Shown: positions 51,751 to 64,000 of the stretch, piece after piece
Position numbering within the stretch: the first letter of the stretch is position 1
Layout: every line of letters begins with the position of its first letter
Assembly: GCA_013397695.1 (NCBI GenBank)
Contig: VYZI01000124.1
Coordinates: forward strand, 187,687 to 251,686
From: Centropus unirufus
Lineage: Eukaryota; Chordata; Aves; Cuculiformes; Centropidae
DNA: 64,000 nucleotides
Reading direction: 5' to 3'
Position numbers and translations under genes: made by a program
The notes under the pieces: generated by a model
What the model saw: only the letters and a program-made list of their open reading frames with translations
The model's database searches: none
Told to the model about the DNA's origin: nothing

Positions 51751-52880
51751 CATATGTTAATCATGCATTAGCTATGTGTGACAAACTTTACCAAACTGCT
51801 AAATTTCTGCTGTCTATAAAATAAGCAGAAAACCCACCTGGGATTTGTAGCTCCACAGCATGTCAACAGTTATTGCCATATTTTTTGATTGTCATTTTTA
51901 TTTTATTTTTAAATAGGAGAAATCAAAGTGCTCTTTTGATTTATCTTCCTTCCAACAGGAGCTTTAGTTTCATTTCTAATCTCCCAACACTAATTTTTCT
52001 TAAGTTTCAGTTTCCTATTTATATGCTATAGGCTGTATGGAACAGGCTCTAGGAATTTTTTCTTAACCAAATAAGTGAGGACAGAACTGCTGCCTCATCC
52101 TTCCAGTCACCATATTCAATTTCTTCTTTAAAATAAGTTACTAATAGCTCATAGTGCATTAAAAAATCAATTCTAGCAAGTAGAGTACCTTGCTTTACGT
52201 TATCTGAGGAGAAAAAACAAAAATAAGAAAGTAAAACCATTATATTCCATTTAAGTGTGAGCTTTCAAGCCAATTCTTTTATGGTATTCATAGTTTTGCT
52301 ATTGGACAAGCACTAATTAGACAAGTTGCCATGTGATTTGGCCATATCTTTCCAGAAGAGAAAAACTCACCTTTCAGTCCAAATTTGTACAAAAATATGC
52401 CCATGAATTTAAAAGCAGGAAAGTCAAAATTATTGACTAAAACACTGACTGTGGCACTCTCTTCCTACAATTCAGTCTAACAGGGAACAATTGATGACAA
52501 TAGGCTTCTTTTAGGAATAAAGTCATCAGTGTGACTGCATTGCAATTAAAAGATACATATGAGTGAGGATTAAATTGCAACATCAACGGAGTTCTTGTGG
52601 CAGGTTATTCAATACAGCCTGAAAATGTTGTCTTTATCAAACCCTGTGCTTCAACAGATTTCCACTCTGCATTCAATGGCAGACAACGTTAGGTTAAAGC
52701 TCACTTTGATATAGCTCTGGCGTTGCAGCTGCCCCTTTTTCTGCAGCTGAGGCATGCCCCATGATGGAAAATCCCAGAGCAAACAATGTTATAAAGTAAC
52801 AAATCACTGGAGGAATCTCCCTGTTGTACCTGTGCTTACATTACTAGTCCCATGTCAGCAAAAGGGAATGCTAGCACAAA

Positions 52881-52920
52881 CAGAAAGAAATCATTTTTGT
52901 CAGAAAGAAATTATTTTTGC
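52881..52920. repeat. 20-bp tandem duplication
   Basis: cagaaagaaatcatttttgt (52881-52900) is followed directly by cagaaagaaattatttttgc (52901-52920), with two differences in 20. Probably a recent slippage event. Confidence 0.85.
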
Positions 52921-55900
52921 CATGTGGCTTTTTTTCCAGAGGGGGCACCAATAAAGGAAAGAATATTAAATTCACTATACATGCATTTTACTTTTAGAAA
53001 TAATGCATTCTATAATCAAAAACAAAGGACATTTTTTATGATCAATTTATCTAACATGGATGGCACCCAGTCCAGTCTCTTTTTTGGTAGCAATTATGAA
53101 GTTTTGCCATTTAAAAAAAAAATAAACTTTTTATTTTGATGGCTCATTACGGATAAAATATTTTCAAGGTAAAAACTTCTATTGTGGCAGTCATCTCAGT
53201 GTAGTTCTGTGAAGTTCCCTCAAGTTAAGACATAACTTTAACTGTACCCTCTTTGAGTTATCAGTGAAACATGGGAAGTGCAAAAAGAGAAGAAAATGTC
53301 ATTCAATCCCCTCATATTTCAGAAGGAGTAACAATTATCAACTTCTGCATTACGAGAGAATAGAAAAGTATTTTTGTTAACCATGACTCGAGCAAATAGT
53401 TCATAGTTAGAGAATAAAAAAAGGAAAATATTACTCAGTTAGAATCTGCTAAGACTTTAACAGTTGGGTGAATTCCCCACCCCTTTCAATATCACCCAGA
53501 GATTTCCTCTGCCCTTCAGTGTGACAAGCTCAAAAATTGTAGCTTTTAGATTACTGCTTGGGCAATTTGCATGATGGAGATTGTAACTGCCTCTCTGAAG
53601 CACTGTAAAGTACTTCATAAAATTGCTTTAGGAGTAGGCACAAGAGAAAACGGCAGGTTTAAAAAAAAGCGAGAAAAGAAATGTATTTCAAGTTCTTCCT
53701 ATTTTTTTTCTCAGTTTAATATTTTGTTCTTTCATTGTCAAAGATGTAACATTCCTTACTTGTTACGTTGCATCAATATAGGCAACCAAATGCATATTTA
53801 TGCATTTTACAGGGACTTGCAAATACTGCTTTCACCAAATAATAATAACACAAAGGGTGACAGGAGATCTTTGACATTTTCCTGAGGTAAATACTATTTA
53901 TTTGAAGACATTTTTCTGTTAAAAACTATGAAGGCTCTCATTCTCATCTCCTGCTATATCTTGATTACAGTACGCAGATTTAGGTCAAACACAGCTACCA
54001 TGAATTAACCAAATGCAATGTAAAAGAATTTTCCTAAATGGACAGGGGATAATACTTCTTTCAGGTCATGTTTTTAGGCAATAAGAGGCTCATCAGTACA
54101 CTGTCTCCTGCTAGTGATTTCTGAACACTTTCAAAGTGATGCTGACTCTGGGATGAAACAAGGGTGTCAGAAATGGGAACAACGCCAGTTTGAAATCTGG
54201 TTTGTGTGCTGTTATGCACCAGGGATGTCCTAAGGCAAAGCAAGAAGTTGCCTAGGGCAACAGCATGATGGGATTTTGATGGCAAAATCTGTAGAAAGGG
54301 AGAGCAGATTCTGGAGACAACAGCTTCCCAAGAACTGTAGTGCTCTGGCTCAGTAGTCTTCGGCCATTAACCCTATTTTTACACATCTAACCTTTTCCTT
54401 TTTCCCCCCCCAACATGCTCATGATGGGGAGAAAAGCCATTTAAATGGCAACTTATCCCAGCAGATGACAGGAGTGAGGCAGAGGGATTACAGCACGGCC
54501 TTGTACCCTTGTCAACTTCCCTAAAACCAGAGATACTCTCATAACAGCATAGGGTAAAAGCTGGACATGGGCATGTTTATGGTTATTCATTGCTAAGGCT
54601 ATGAAGCTTAGTCTGTCTCAGGACACAGAGTCGTTTGTGAAAAATTGCCCCTAAAGCAACTGCTTTGCATCCTATTTTTCACATCCAATAGGTATGAAAC
54701 TTTCTTGTCTTTACCTTTGTGGAATCAGACTAAGTGGGATCTACATTGACTGCAGAGTTGGAGGCAATATCAGGAGATAAATATTACATTGGGTATAATT
54801 TGGAAAATATACATGTTTACCATGAGTGTTGATGGAGTACTGGTTGAAGGTAGGGAATCAGCAACAGAGCCTTCTGTGTAGAGGAGAGGAAATGGGTTGA
54901 GCGCTGAGTAGAGACATTGATTTTGAGAAATTAAGGAGCATGAAGAAGTTGCATATGTCAGTAAAGACAACATGCACTGATATTTTTACACTAGCAAAGT
55001 AAGATTGTAGTAATAGGCAAAATTTATTTTCTATATCTGTTAAAAAAGGAAAAGTCTTCTGGGTTTTAAGGAAGAAGATACACAAAAATCCCAGATAGCT
55101 TCTGTCTGAATGCGTCTGCTTCACTGATATGAAGCACTGCTCAGTTTTTGTTTTTTTTGAAACAGAACATTAATTCATCATTTTAATTAACCAACCGTTG
55201 CTTATGGTGGCTGGTCCCAAAGCAGAAACTTCTGTTTAAAGCATATTTATATTTTATAATGGGTTGTCTAACAGAAAATCAGGCATAAAAGTGAATGTGG
55301 AACGATCAGACTGTAACGTCAGTGATTATTAAATTTTTTTTTTTTCACCATTCTTTTGCTGTGATTTCTTATTTAGATCCTCAAGAGAAAGATTAATAGC
55401 CCTGGACTGGATGTACTACAAATTTGAAAATTACACCACCAGGAGAACATTCAGAATGGCTAGTCAGGAGTTAACATCTGTTACTATAAAAGCATTTAGA
55501 TATTTCCTGTGAGAATTAGGTCTCTAATTCTCCACCAGGCACCCAATATGAATTAGTAACATCAGTTTCTGCAGGGACCTGCAGTGGAAGACTTCACTTT
55601 CCTCTAACATACAGTGGTACTCAGTATTGTTATTGATTTTGGTGTTGAATACACTGATGGTAAGAGCACTTACCCAAGACAGATAAGATCTGTGCATTCA
55701 CTGGGAAGTAAACCACCTTGATAGTGAGGCTGATACTTGTAAAATGGAGGACTCCTGGAAAGATAGCTTCAAACAAGTGATCTGGACTGGTAGCCAAATG
55801 TTCAAGAGTCTCAATCATGGCTTCTCTTGTGTTCCCCAGTTTTGATTGATTGTATTTAATCTTCAATGATAGCAGTAGCTGAACACTCCCCTATTGCTCT

Positions 55901-57894
55901 TAGAATAAAACATACTCAGTAGGAAAAAGTCTCCTGAGAGGACAGCTGGGAGTGCAGGCCTAGCCAAGCCAGGAGATGAACCTGACCTTTCTGCTCTTTG
56001 CACAAGTTAGTTCTTTGGGCTGTCACATGAAAGTGGTCTTATTCATCCTATTGAAAGGTTTGGACAGTGAAGAAAGACATTCAATCTGTAGATCCCAGTT
56101 ATGACAGAAGCTTTTTCTCTATAACGCTAACCTGGGTGCACCCAGTCCAGAAGGATTTCAAATACAGCCCAGTGTCTAGTCTAGACAGATAAGTATTAAA
56201 TTTGTATGGCTTCATGCTTGAAGGGGCCACTCTTCTAGAATCCAATCAGACACCACTGACCTCTGCCAGTGAGTTCAAACCAAGGTGCTGGAACAGAAAC
56301 GTGGGTTGTCCTCAAAAGAACTGGAAGTTTGTGTTACAGTGAAGAGCTTTTAGGCACCTGAGTCCTTCATTGGACAGTACAAAAAGTACAATTGTCATGA
56401 TTAGGGATTGGTAGCTACAGGCCCTTGGTTAAGATAAGTCATTGAAAACGACAAACACTCAGCTCTCAAAAACAGAGAGGAAGACCTCCAAGTATACTCA
56501 CATCTCTCACTGAAGATATTCTTCCAGAACTAGTGTGTAGCAAATTATTTCAGTAATATCCTATTTCCTATTTAAGTTTGTCTACCAGTAGGATGTCATC
56601 ACTCAAATGTTTAATTATTAAACCTGTTGTGCAAATTATAACAACATGTAGTTCCAAGCTCTTACCAATAGATGGCAGTAGTAATTTGTGGAAGTCCTTT
56701 TTACCTATTTTTTTAATCTAATTTTGATGTTTTGACAACATATTTATAACAGGTGCACGTATGTGAGCATTTCCAAGTAAATAAATGGCTAATTAAAGAT
56801 TTTTAAGATAGAAAAAATGTTTAAAATTTTGCAATTATTTCAATGAGAATAAAGACTTCCTTGACAAGAAAGAACACCTAAACTTCTGAGCTACATCTGG
56901 TATCACATGCATTTCAGAAGTTTCATTTCTAGGCTAAGAATCTGCAAGAGCTTTATAGTACATTGGAATTTACATAGACCAATATCAGAGAACAGTATTT
57001 ACTTATAAGTAATGATCTACAATATTAAAATCCACGTTTGCATGAAAAGAATTATTTGATAGGTGTAATATAAACCAATTTTATTGTAGATTTAATCTCC
57101 AAGACCTGGGCAGCAACAGAGATCCTAGGTTAGCTATTTGAAGTAAAATGAGAAGTTTAGATGGGGCTACTTTGTAATATTAAGAACCTCAAAAATTCTC
57201 TTGTGTTCAGAAACTTTTCATTTCATTATTTGTTTAGCTCTTAAGTTCCAAGAGTTTTCATTTCCATCATTAATTTTATGTTTGACATCTGGTGCTTGAG
57301 TTTACTATTAGAAAGTGCTGTGCTGCGAAGTTGTGGGCAACTGAAAAATAATACAATTTTAAGATTTGGTTTCCATTTTTATACATTGATTTTAGATTTG
57401 ATATACAGCATATGGAAGCAAACAATAAAATCCAAGGTATCCAACACATGTTGAAAATGAAACATCTTTATCTTGAAGTCTGCTTTCAAGCATTTGTTGA
57501 GTTTAATAATGACTAAGTCAGTTTCTGTAAGACATTAATGCAAATTCAAGCTATTAGTAAGGCTCAAGGTGTAATACTGTGACAAGGTTTTTAGAACCCA
57601 AACAGAGAAAGCAGCTCACCTTCTTGTCTTGTTAGGAGTGTTCTCCTGTGCCAGCATGATAAACATACAATGCTTCAAAGCAGAAAAGTTTATCAGGTGG
57701 ACATGTACTTGTAATTTGTATTTTTGTTCAGATAACCATAGGGGGATTTGCATTAGTGTTAATTAGCATATCAAGTATGGTATTTTCAATCATAAATATT
57801 ATAGAACTCAGAAATAAGCATCTGAAAATCAAACTATTTAATGATCATGAGTTTGATTTTTTTTTAATTGCATTACCAGTTTTTGTTTTCAAAA

Positions 57895-57920
57895 GAAATG
57901 TGTTTTCACAAACACATTTC
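57895..57920. repeat. Perfect 11-bp hairpin with 4-nt loop
   Basis: gaaatgtgttt (57895-57905) and aaacacatttc (57910-57920) are exact reverse complements around the loop tcac. It sits beside a poly(T) run at 57.858 kb. Function unknown. Confidence 0.75.
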
Positions 57921-59532
57921 CCTGGAGGAGTACAACTTATATTTTTGGGGCTTCAGTGAGATTCAGCAAGTGTGTTTTGTCAGGACTGAGTCTTATGATA
58001 CAAATACAAAAAAACCCCAGTATTATCACAAATTTTAGTTTTACTTCAGTGAAGGGTGGGAAACTTAGTTACCAGTCTACCCCATTCGCCTTCCTTTAAG
58101 AGAGAAGAACCCAGTCAGTTCTTTAGTTCTCATGCTTTACTTCATTATGTGCTTGTTTCTTGAGCCTGTTTGTGATCTTACCAGAGGGCATTGATGTTGA
58201 ATTTCTTGCTGAACTTCATATGGTGCACAATCACCAAGAGCTTTAAGCCTGTGCAGAATATGTCAATGAATAAGACATTTTTATTCAACCAGAAGATAAG
58301 TGAACTACTGATACTCTGTTTTTCATAGGCTGATAAAGTACATGGGCCTCCTAAAGGTTCAGGGAAGAATGGTTAAATAATGTGTGCTGTGAGTGTGCCA
58401 TTATGCAGAAAAACATTAAAAGAGCATTACAGCAGTTTCAGGAAATTCACAGTTCAGGATGAAATGCACCTTATGTCCATCAATTCTTAAGCATGAGGGG
58501 GCGCATTATAAAAAGCCATTTAGGTGGTTCCCCATTGTGCAAAGGCTTTTGAGGAAATATGGTACCTTTCATTCTTGAGAAACATTTCCCCTCGTTCATT
58601 GTTTTCTGTAGCCACCTTAAACATTCTTCAAATGTAATTTTTGTTTCCAGTTATAAATGTACTCATGAATGAACACGTGTATGAGGAAGAAAGGGAGAGG
58701 CGTTTTCCTCTTAGAAGACTTCCTAGTCTTTCAGATTGAAAGCTTCCATGCCAAATTTGTCAATTCTCATTGCTTCATAGGCTGGGAACACATGAACTTC
58801 TGGTAATATATTCAAGATATTAGAGGTGACAAAAAGAAGTCTCAATCTTAAATGAGAATATGGAAATAAGACAATAAGATCCTGGTTTATGTTTGGAAGA
58901 TGATATAATAATAACTTCAGTAATGGTAATAGAAACAGCAACAGCAACAGTGATGACTAACATTTCATAAACCATGAGGTTTTTACTAATGGACTGTGAC
59001 CAAATACATAAATTTATAGATAAATCTATGTTTTTCTTTGCAAAGTCCATATCAGATGGATTACTTCTAATTTGAAAAATTCTTGATGCCTACTGTCCCA
59101 CTAATGTCCCTCTCTGTTTTGTTTTCCTTATTGGTTTTCTAGAAATTAATTGAATATGTGTTAGATGCCTTTTGTATATATAAGCAAATTCCCTGTGGAA
59201 TGTGACAAGATTGCCTTCTTGTAATGCTGTTTGTCTGAGCAGATCTGGTGCCTCTTGGTATCGAGATGCTTATAGGCACCTAAGATGTACATCAGGACAT
59301 TTTGTAGATGTTAACTGCTGAAAAGTAAGGAAGAACTATTGTCTCTGAGTGAAGTTAGAGATAATACGAGAAGCAGACTCAGAAAATAACAAAGTATTAC
59401 AAGATCGATTTTTGCAGTAACCAGATTCTGGTTTGTTTAATTCCTAGCATCTTTGTGCTTCAGTGAGGTCCTTCCTTAGCTTCATGCCTAGAAGGAATCT
59501 TCACCTGGAGACAGGGGGGTTAGTCTTCTAAA

Positions 59533-59705
59533 GTGGCGGATGCCAAGGAAAGTCAAAAGGATAACGTCAGAAGTCGATACACTTCAGCTGATTGGAAGAG
59601 TGTGGTAGCTTATCCATTGCTATATAAAGGTTATTATCCACCAAATGGAGCACAAAGATATCTGCCTTGTCACCGTTTAAGTGTCAGAGGCAATTGGAAC
59701 GTGGT
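59533..59705 (+). other. Candidate exon or coding relic
   Basis: After an in-frame TAG at 59521 the plus-strand frame reads VADAKESQKDNVRSRYTSAD, then WKSVVAYPLLYKGYYPPNGA, then QRYLPCHRLSVRGNWN. It then runs into a TTTTAC simple repeat from 59724. The mixed, Tyr/Pro/Arg/Trp-containing composition contrasts with neighbouring frames. A possible donor is the gtatcc at 59704 or the gtggta at 59701. The possible acceptor (ggggggttag ending at 59523) lacks a pyrimidine tract. The ORF's first codon is GTG, so this would be an internal exon rather than a start. No family is recognised. Confidence 0.25.
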
Positions 59706-59723
59706 ATCCACTATATTATTTCT

Positions 59724-59774
59724 TTTTTACTTTTACTTTTTTTTTTTACTTTTACTTTTTAATTTACTTTTATT
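59724..59774. repeat. (TTTTAC)n degenerate simple repeat
   Basis: Five imperfect TTTTAC/TTTAC units with a T-run between them, from ttttttacttttacttt to aatttacttttatt. Confidence 0.85.
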
Positions 59775-61775
59775 ATTTCATCATTTTCCCAGGGAGTGAA
59801 AATGTGCTCTGCCTGAGAGGATTTGACTTTACTCCCATGGGAAAATATTAAATGTGATCTATTTACATAGAATAGGGAATTTTTATTTTCCCTGATGTAT
59901 TTAATTCTGTTTTCATGAAATGACCAAGTATTTAAGCTAGAGAGAAAAAAATGCATAAATTGTTCATCAACTTGGCTCCTAGACCAACTACCCAAGGCAA
60001 AGACTTACGTTCAAGTTCTTAGATCCAGAACAATACTAAAAACCAAAAACAAAAAAACAGAAATATCAAAATGCACCTAAAAATTAATAACAGATTGAGA
60101 CAGATTAGCAAGCAACACAATTATCCCTTATTTGTGGAGATCTGTTCCATGTAGTTTCTTCTATCCGGGTCCTGTCATGAACTCTTTTTCTTTTGCTGTC
60201 ACAGCACACCACTTTTATGAGTTTATTGTTAGAAAAAGTAGAAGTAGTAGAAGAAAAAGTAGAAAACAGTATGCCAGTCATAACTCAAACAAAATTAATT
60301 AGCTTCCTTCTGAGTATCAGAGACTGGAATCATAGAATTAGGACTGAAGATACACTGAGTGAGCACTTAATTCTTTTGATTTGACAAATATGTGGACATC
60401 AATTAATCACTTACTAGGAAAAATACTACAATAAAGTTTAAAAAAGCATACACAAAACTGAATAGTCCAGAACAAAACATAAAGTACCCTGTAACTGAAC
60501 CTGGAAAACAATCTTGTATGCATGAGAAATTGTTATTCTCTGAATCTTCTACAAATAAAAAATCCAAGAAACAATAAAGAACAATAAAGAGGAAACCACA
60601 TTTATGCAAGAAATTTTGCAGAAAAGTTTCAGCATACAGAATTGATTAAAAACATCAGCCATATGCACATGTATCCTGTGCTCAGTTTGGTCTGCTATGT
60701 GTTAAACAGAATTTACTAGATACTAGAGTATTAACTCCAAGCACATTTGGCAAATTATGGGTAATGTTGGAACAGTAGAGATCTGGGGCCAATATCTTTC
60801 ATATCTTTTGTTCCTGACATAAGCTGATCAATGATCAGAAAGCACATCATGAAGAATGTATTGTACCTAACCACTCTTCGGATATATCAAGGACCATGGC
60901 TGAATTAATATTTTAATACAAACAAACACTTTTAAGAAACGAACCCTTAATGAGCCATGCCTAAGATAGAGGAAATCAAATCTCCTTTACATATAAATGA
61001 TTAAATTCCCATTGAAAACAATATTAATGACCAAAAAAAGTGGCACCCTGTCAAAGAAGCAAATACAGTGATATATGGTAGCTCATATAAAATTCATATT
61101 ACTCAAGGAAGCTTTTCTAAGGCTTTTAAAAGTCAGGCCTCTTTGCCAAGGAACTAAACGCTTTCTTAGTTACTTTGTGTTTTCAAAACCTGTCTTTCCC
61201 AAAAGTACCTACTCTGCCTCTCTTTGGTCACCTCTTTGACAGATCCTATACACCAGAAAGTTTTGTTTCAAAGGATTTTGGAAGTTATGAACTTAACAAA
61301 GCCCCATTGACAGTGCCATGAAAGGGGTTTTAGCTGATTCTGTATACGGTGAGAATAAAGGCAAACGATGAGAAAGATATACAGAATATATTAATGATAT
61401 CAACAATGGCATTCGAGCCTATAAGGAAATGCAAAGTGCTGAAGTCCACTTTAAAAACAAAGTAGAAACAAGCTTTTTTGTTTATCTTTATTCCTTCTCA
61501 CAAGATAAGCTTGTTTCTGGGGCTCGGAAAAAGGAAAGAAGATATTAAGATGGATTTTCTGTGCCTACATAGGCCTGTCCTCTTGTCCCCATTAAGAGAT
61601 GAAGAATTTTCATTAAGATATTTCTTAAAGTCCCATTTAATCTATCTGTCATCTAATGATTGAGGCTATATTTATTAATAAGTGCAATGAGTTTAAATGA
61701 AAGTTCACTTCCTTTAGAATTTTCTGTTCTCTGCTGTAGTAAAGTTTGCTACTCTATAAAAATTCACTCTTTGGA
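59775..61775. other. Noncoding stretch, no gene recognised
   Basis: AT-rich with short unsupported ORFs. It contains a perfect 10-bp tandem repeat (acaataaaga twice, 60571-60590) and a GTAGAA-rich patch near 60.24 kb. Nothing else recognised. Confidence 0.55.
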
Positions 61776-61917
61776 TTCTTTCCTCTTCCTTTTCTCCTTC
61801 CCTTGATTTCAGTCTTTCCTTTCCCCTCTCTTATCCCTTCCCCTTCCCCTTCCCCTTCCTCTGTCTTCCCTTCCCACACCTTCCCTTCCCACACCTTCCC
61901 ACACCTTCCCTTCCCTA
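61776..61917. repeat. Polypyrimidine (CCCTT)n tract with embedded minisatellite
   Basis: The plus strand is almost entirely C/T. It contains a run of CCCTT units (about 61836-61859), then two perfect 15-mers ttcccttcccacacc (61866-61880 and 61881-61895) and a 10-bp partial copy ttcccacacc (61896-61905). The FPSHTFPSHTFPHLPFP translation at this point is a by-product. The complementary strand is a G/A tract capable of triplex or G-rich structures. Confidence 0.92.
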
Positions 61918-64000
61918 CTTTAGTACCAAAATGTAAGGGGAATTAAAGAAACTTGCATTTCAGTATCTAGTGCTTGTGTTTGAACAGAGTGCTACCCTTT
62001 TCCTCTTAGTGCTAATTCCCTGAAGCAATTCTTTGGGGTGTATGCTTTATTGTAGTTAAAATACAGTCTCTCCCTCATTTTAATGAAAAACAAAACTGAA
62101 CTATATAAATTACCAGAGACTGCAGGAAAACAAAAGGTCTTGTATGCCCATGTAATACATTTACTTTCAAGAAAGATTCTTATTGTTGCTATGTTTCTAC
62201 CTATTTCTTATGTACATAATTTTTGACTCCTTGCACAAGAAATCCACATTCCTCCATCCTTGATTTTTATTAATCTCCTCTATTTTCTTGTTTCCTTTGT
62301 CTTATTGAGAAGCATCTTACTATTATCACTCAGAGCAATACTAAGTAGCAGCAATAAGAGAGTAGACATCCTTCTCAGTGGTGTATGTCTGTTTAACGGT
62401 GCAAGTTCACACTAATTCCCTTGCCTAGGCTTTTGTCTTCCTTTAGGTGGTAAAAAATTCAGAGGTTTAACTCTGCCTGAGCTGTTGAAAGTTAAATCAG
62501 ACTGTGGGTGGCTTTGGTTGTGCTTTCTTCACTCACAGGCGAGCCTCAGGAATTAAGCCACAGCTTCACTTGAGAGAAGCAACATCTTCCAAAAGGCAGC
62601 TGTTGATTTGAGGGAAACAAGAAGATTGGTGTGGTACATGCTCTGCCTTTTTTCTATATGATGACTAGTGATTTCTTCCTCTAAGAACATCAATGAAGTA
62701 ATAAAGAGCAAGGCTTGGGCAAGACACGGAAGGATATCAATATATTTCTGCTAACAGCTTTGCCCTTTGTATGCATCTGTCTTTATTGTCTTTTGTCTTT
62801 TTTAACCTGCAGCTAAGCTACATTTGATTGCCCATCTCTTGAGTTCATCTCACTTGTTGAAGGGTAAGATAATATATTGCTAGTATCCTCAGAAAATATG
62901 GAACAGTAGAGTGTAAGAAAATTTTAGGAATTCACTTACTGTCCTTTATGCAAACATTCCATTCACTAGCAATGACTGAATAATTGAACCTGGGGTGCTT
63001 CTGACCACCTGATCCAGATACGCCCTCCAGACATATTGCAACTCAGCTGTGAAGACTGAGTATTCACCAGCCAGTCTCAACACTGTAGATTATTAGGAGG
63101 GAAATCTATGCATTAAAGCTGATGACAGTCAGTGCTTCTTCATGCAAGATCTCTTCAGGTTCCCGATGATAAGCCAGCAGACTGATACCCCAGGATTAAC
63201 TTTAGATAAACTGAACATTTCCAGTGAGACTGAATATACCTTATGGACATTGTCAAAATGTCATCAGAGCTCCAGTAAATCAACATACTTCCCTTGCACC
63301 AGTTTACTTGAGCAGCAATATTACTCTTCCTTTTTGTGCTGAATTGGAAGATTTCTGTCAAAAGTTTCAATAGAAAACTTCTCTTTGTTTTACTGGAATA
63401 GGTCTTGTTTGGGTCACAGAATGCATTGTGTAGAAAGACAATAATGTTGCTAATGACATAAAGAGATCTGAGCATAATGAATTTTTACAAGCATGAAATA
63501 ATTAGATTCTCTATATTTTTAAAAGTGTATAAATTAAGTCTGTATAACTGCAAGGAAGAAAAAAAGATATTTTTTTCCCCAAGGCATTCTTCTTTTTTTT
63601 GTCTTTTTCTTTAGTTTTATCAAAAAGAGAAATGCATGAAAGAATCTGGTTTTCCTTCCATGTGTTAGTGTTTACTTACAAAGAATGCTTTGAAAACTTT
63701 CTGTGAAGAAAACAGACAAATTCATTTCTTTATTTTCTTTCACACATCATAGTTAATCAGTCAGTAATGCTGCCAAAGTTGTGGCCTTGGTTCTTACTTT
63801 TTATATTTCTGTAATTTTTTCCTCCTTTTTTATTATTTAAAGAGACAGTGTAAGCACTCTCCAGGATGTTCATCCAAATGTATTGTACATTCAAACATTT
63901 TAGATTGTACAGTACAATTGCTACTTGGGATTTTTCATGTGCTTAGGTATTGATTAATAATGCTTACAGCTTCAGGCATGGGATACTGTAAAGGAGCCTG
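61918..64000. other. Noncoding stretch, no gene recognised
   Basis: Short unsupported ORFs only. Parts near 62.44-62.64 kb and 63.0-63.35 kb are of more balanced composition and could be conserved noncoding or old repeat sequence. No motif or family was recognised. Poly(T) runs lie near 63.57-63.60 kb. Confidence 0.5.

Larger units (their letters stand above)
51751..59520. other. Noncoding stretch, no gene recognised
   Basis: Mostly AT-rich, with short ORFs lacking support. A more balanced, GC-richer block extends over about 55.38-56.48 kb and includes a minus-strand frame (55630-55866) reading REAMIETLEHLATSPDHLFE. No repeat or gene family was recognised there. A 20-bp tandem duplication lies at 52.88 kb and a hairpin at 57.9 kb. 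Confidence 0.5.

Noticed and set aside
51127..51771. The 214-codon plus-strand ORF, the longest in the window
   Set aside because: It lies inside the LTR-type repeat and follows its repeat units. Composition is Ser/Pro/Leu/Cys-rich without a domain, and shorter frames are open on the other strand too.
60325..60350. ggaatcatagaattaggact as a CR1 3' terminus
   Set aside because: Only about 12 bases resemble the CR1 terminal repeat and no CR1 sequence follows on the right.
61746..61946. Pro/Ser/Phe-rich ORF
   Set aside because: It is a translation of the CCCTT polypyrimidine repeat.
1..64000. CRISPR arrays, bacterial operons, phage or defence islands
   Set aside because: No regularly spaced direct repeats, ribosome-binding sites or dense coding. 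CR1 LINEs and overall composition point to a vertebrate nuclear genome.

Overview
This 64 kb window looks like vertebrate, most likely avian, nuclear DNA. It is AT-rich (mostly A/T by eye), has short stop-riddled reading frames, no operon structure, and carries several degenerate CR1-type LINE fragments. A roughly 1 kb dispersed repeat at about 50.7-51.75 kb resembles a long LTR-type repeat I know from bird genomes. I could not confidently recognise any protein-coding gene, tRNA, rRNA, CRISPR array or intact transposase. The window is best read as a large intron or a gene desert. No novel multi-gene system is visible, and I do not claim one.

Layout. 1-9 kb is unannotated AT-rich sequence with one strong hairpin (3.34 kb), a cluster of octamer-like motifs (8.45 kb) and a TATA-like box with a tiny signal-peptide-like ORF (8.82-9.00 kb). 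9.16-10.3 kb is a 5'-truncated CR1 LINE on the minus strand with a decayed reverse transcriptase. 11.33-11.38 kb is an assembly gap. Further CR1 pieces lie at 13.1, 18.8, 22.3, 22.6 (weak), 38.0 and 39.3 kb. Between them is mostly featureless noncoding DNA with simple repeats, including a (ATT)n cruciform-type repeat at 16.15 kb. 28.25-29.15 kb is a GC-richer block whose right part looks LTR-like and holds three spaced copies of a 15-mer. 50.7-51.75 kb is the LTR-type repeat. 44.71 kb holds an (AT)n(GT)n microsatellite and 61.78-61.92 kb a (CCCTT)n polypyrimidine tract with an embedded minisatellite.

All of the recognisable CR1 fragments lie on the minus strand. A few short open segments on the plus strand (31,794-32,002; 34,522-34,729; 59,533-59,700) have exon-like features. 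Together these make it possible that the window lies inside a plus-strand transcription unit. This is inference only: none of the candidate exons could be matched to a known protein. All gene-like calls here are low confidence; the repeat calls are the solid part of the annotation.
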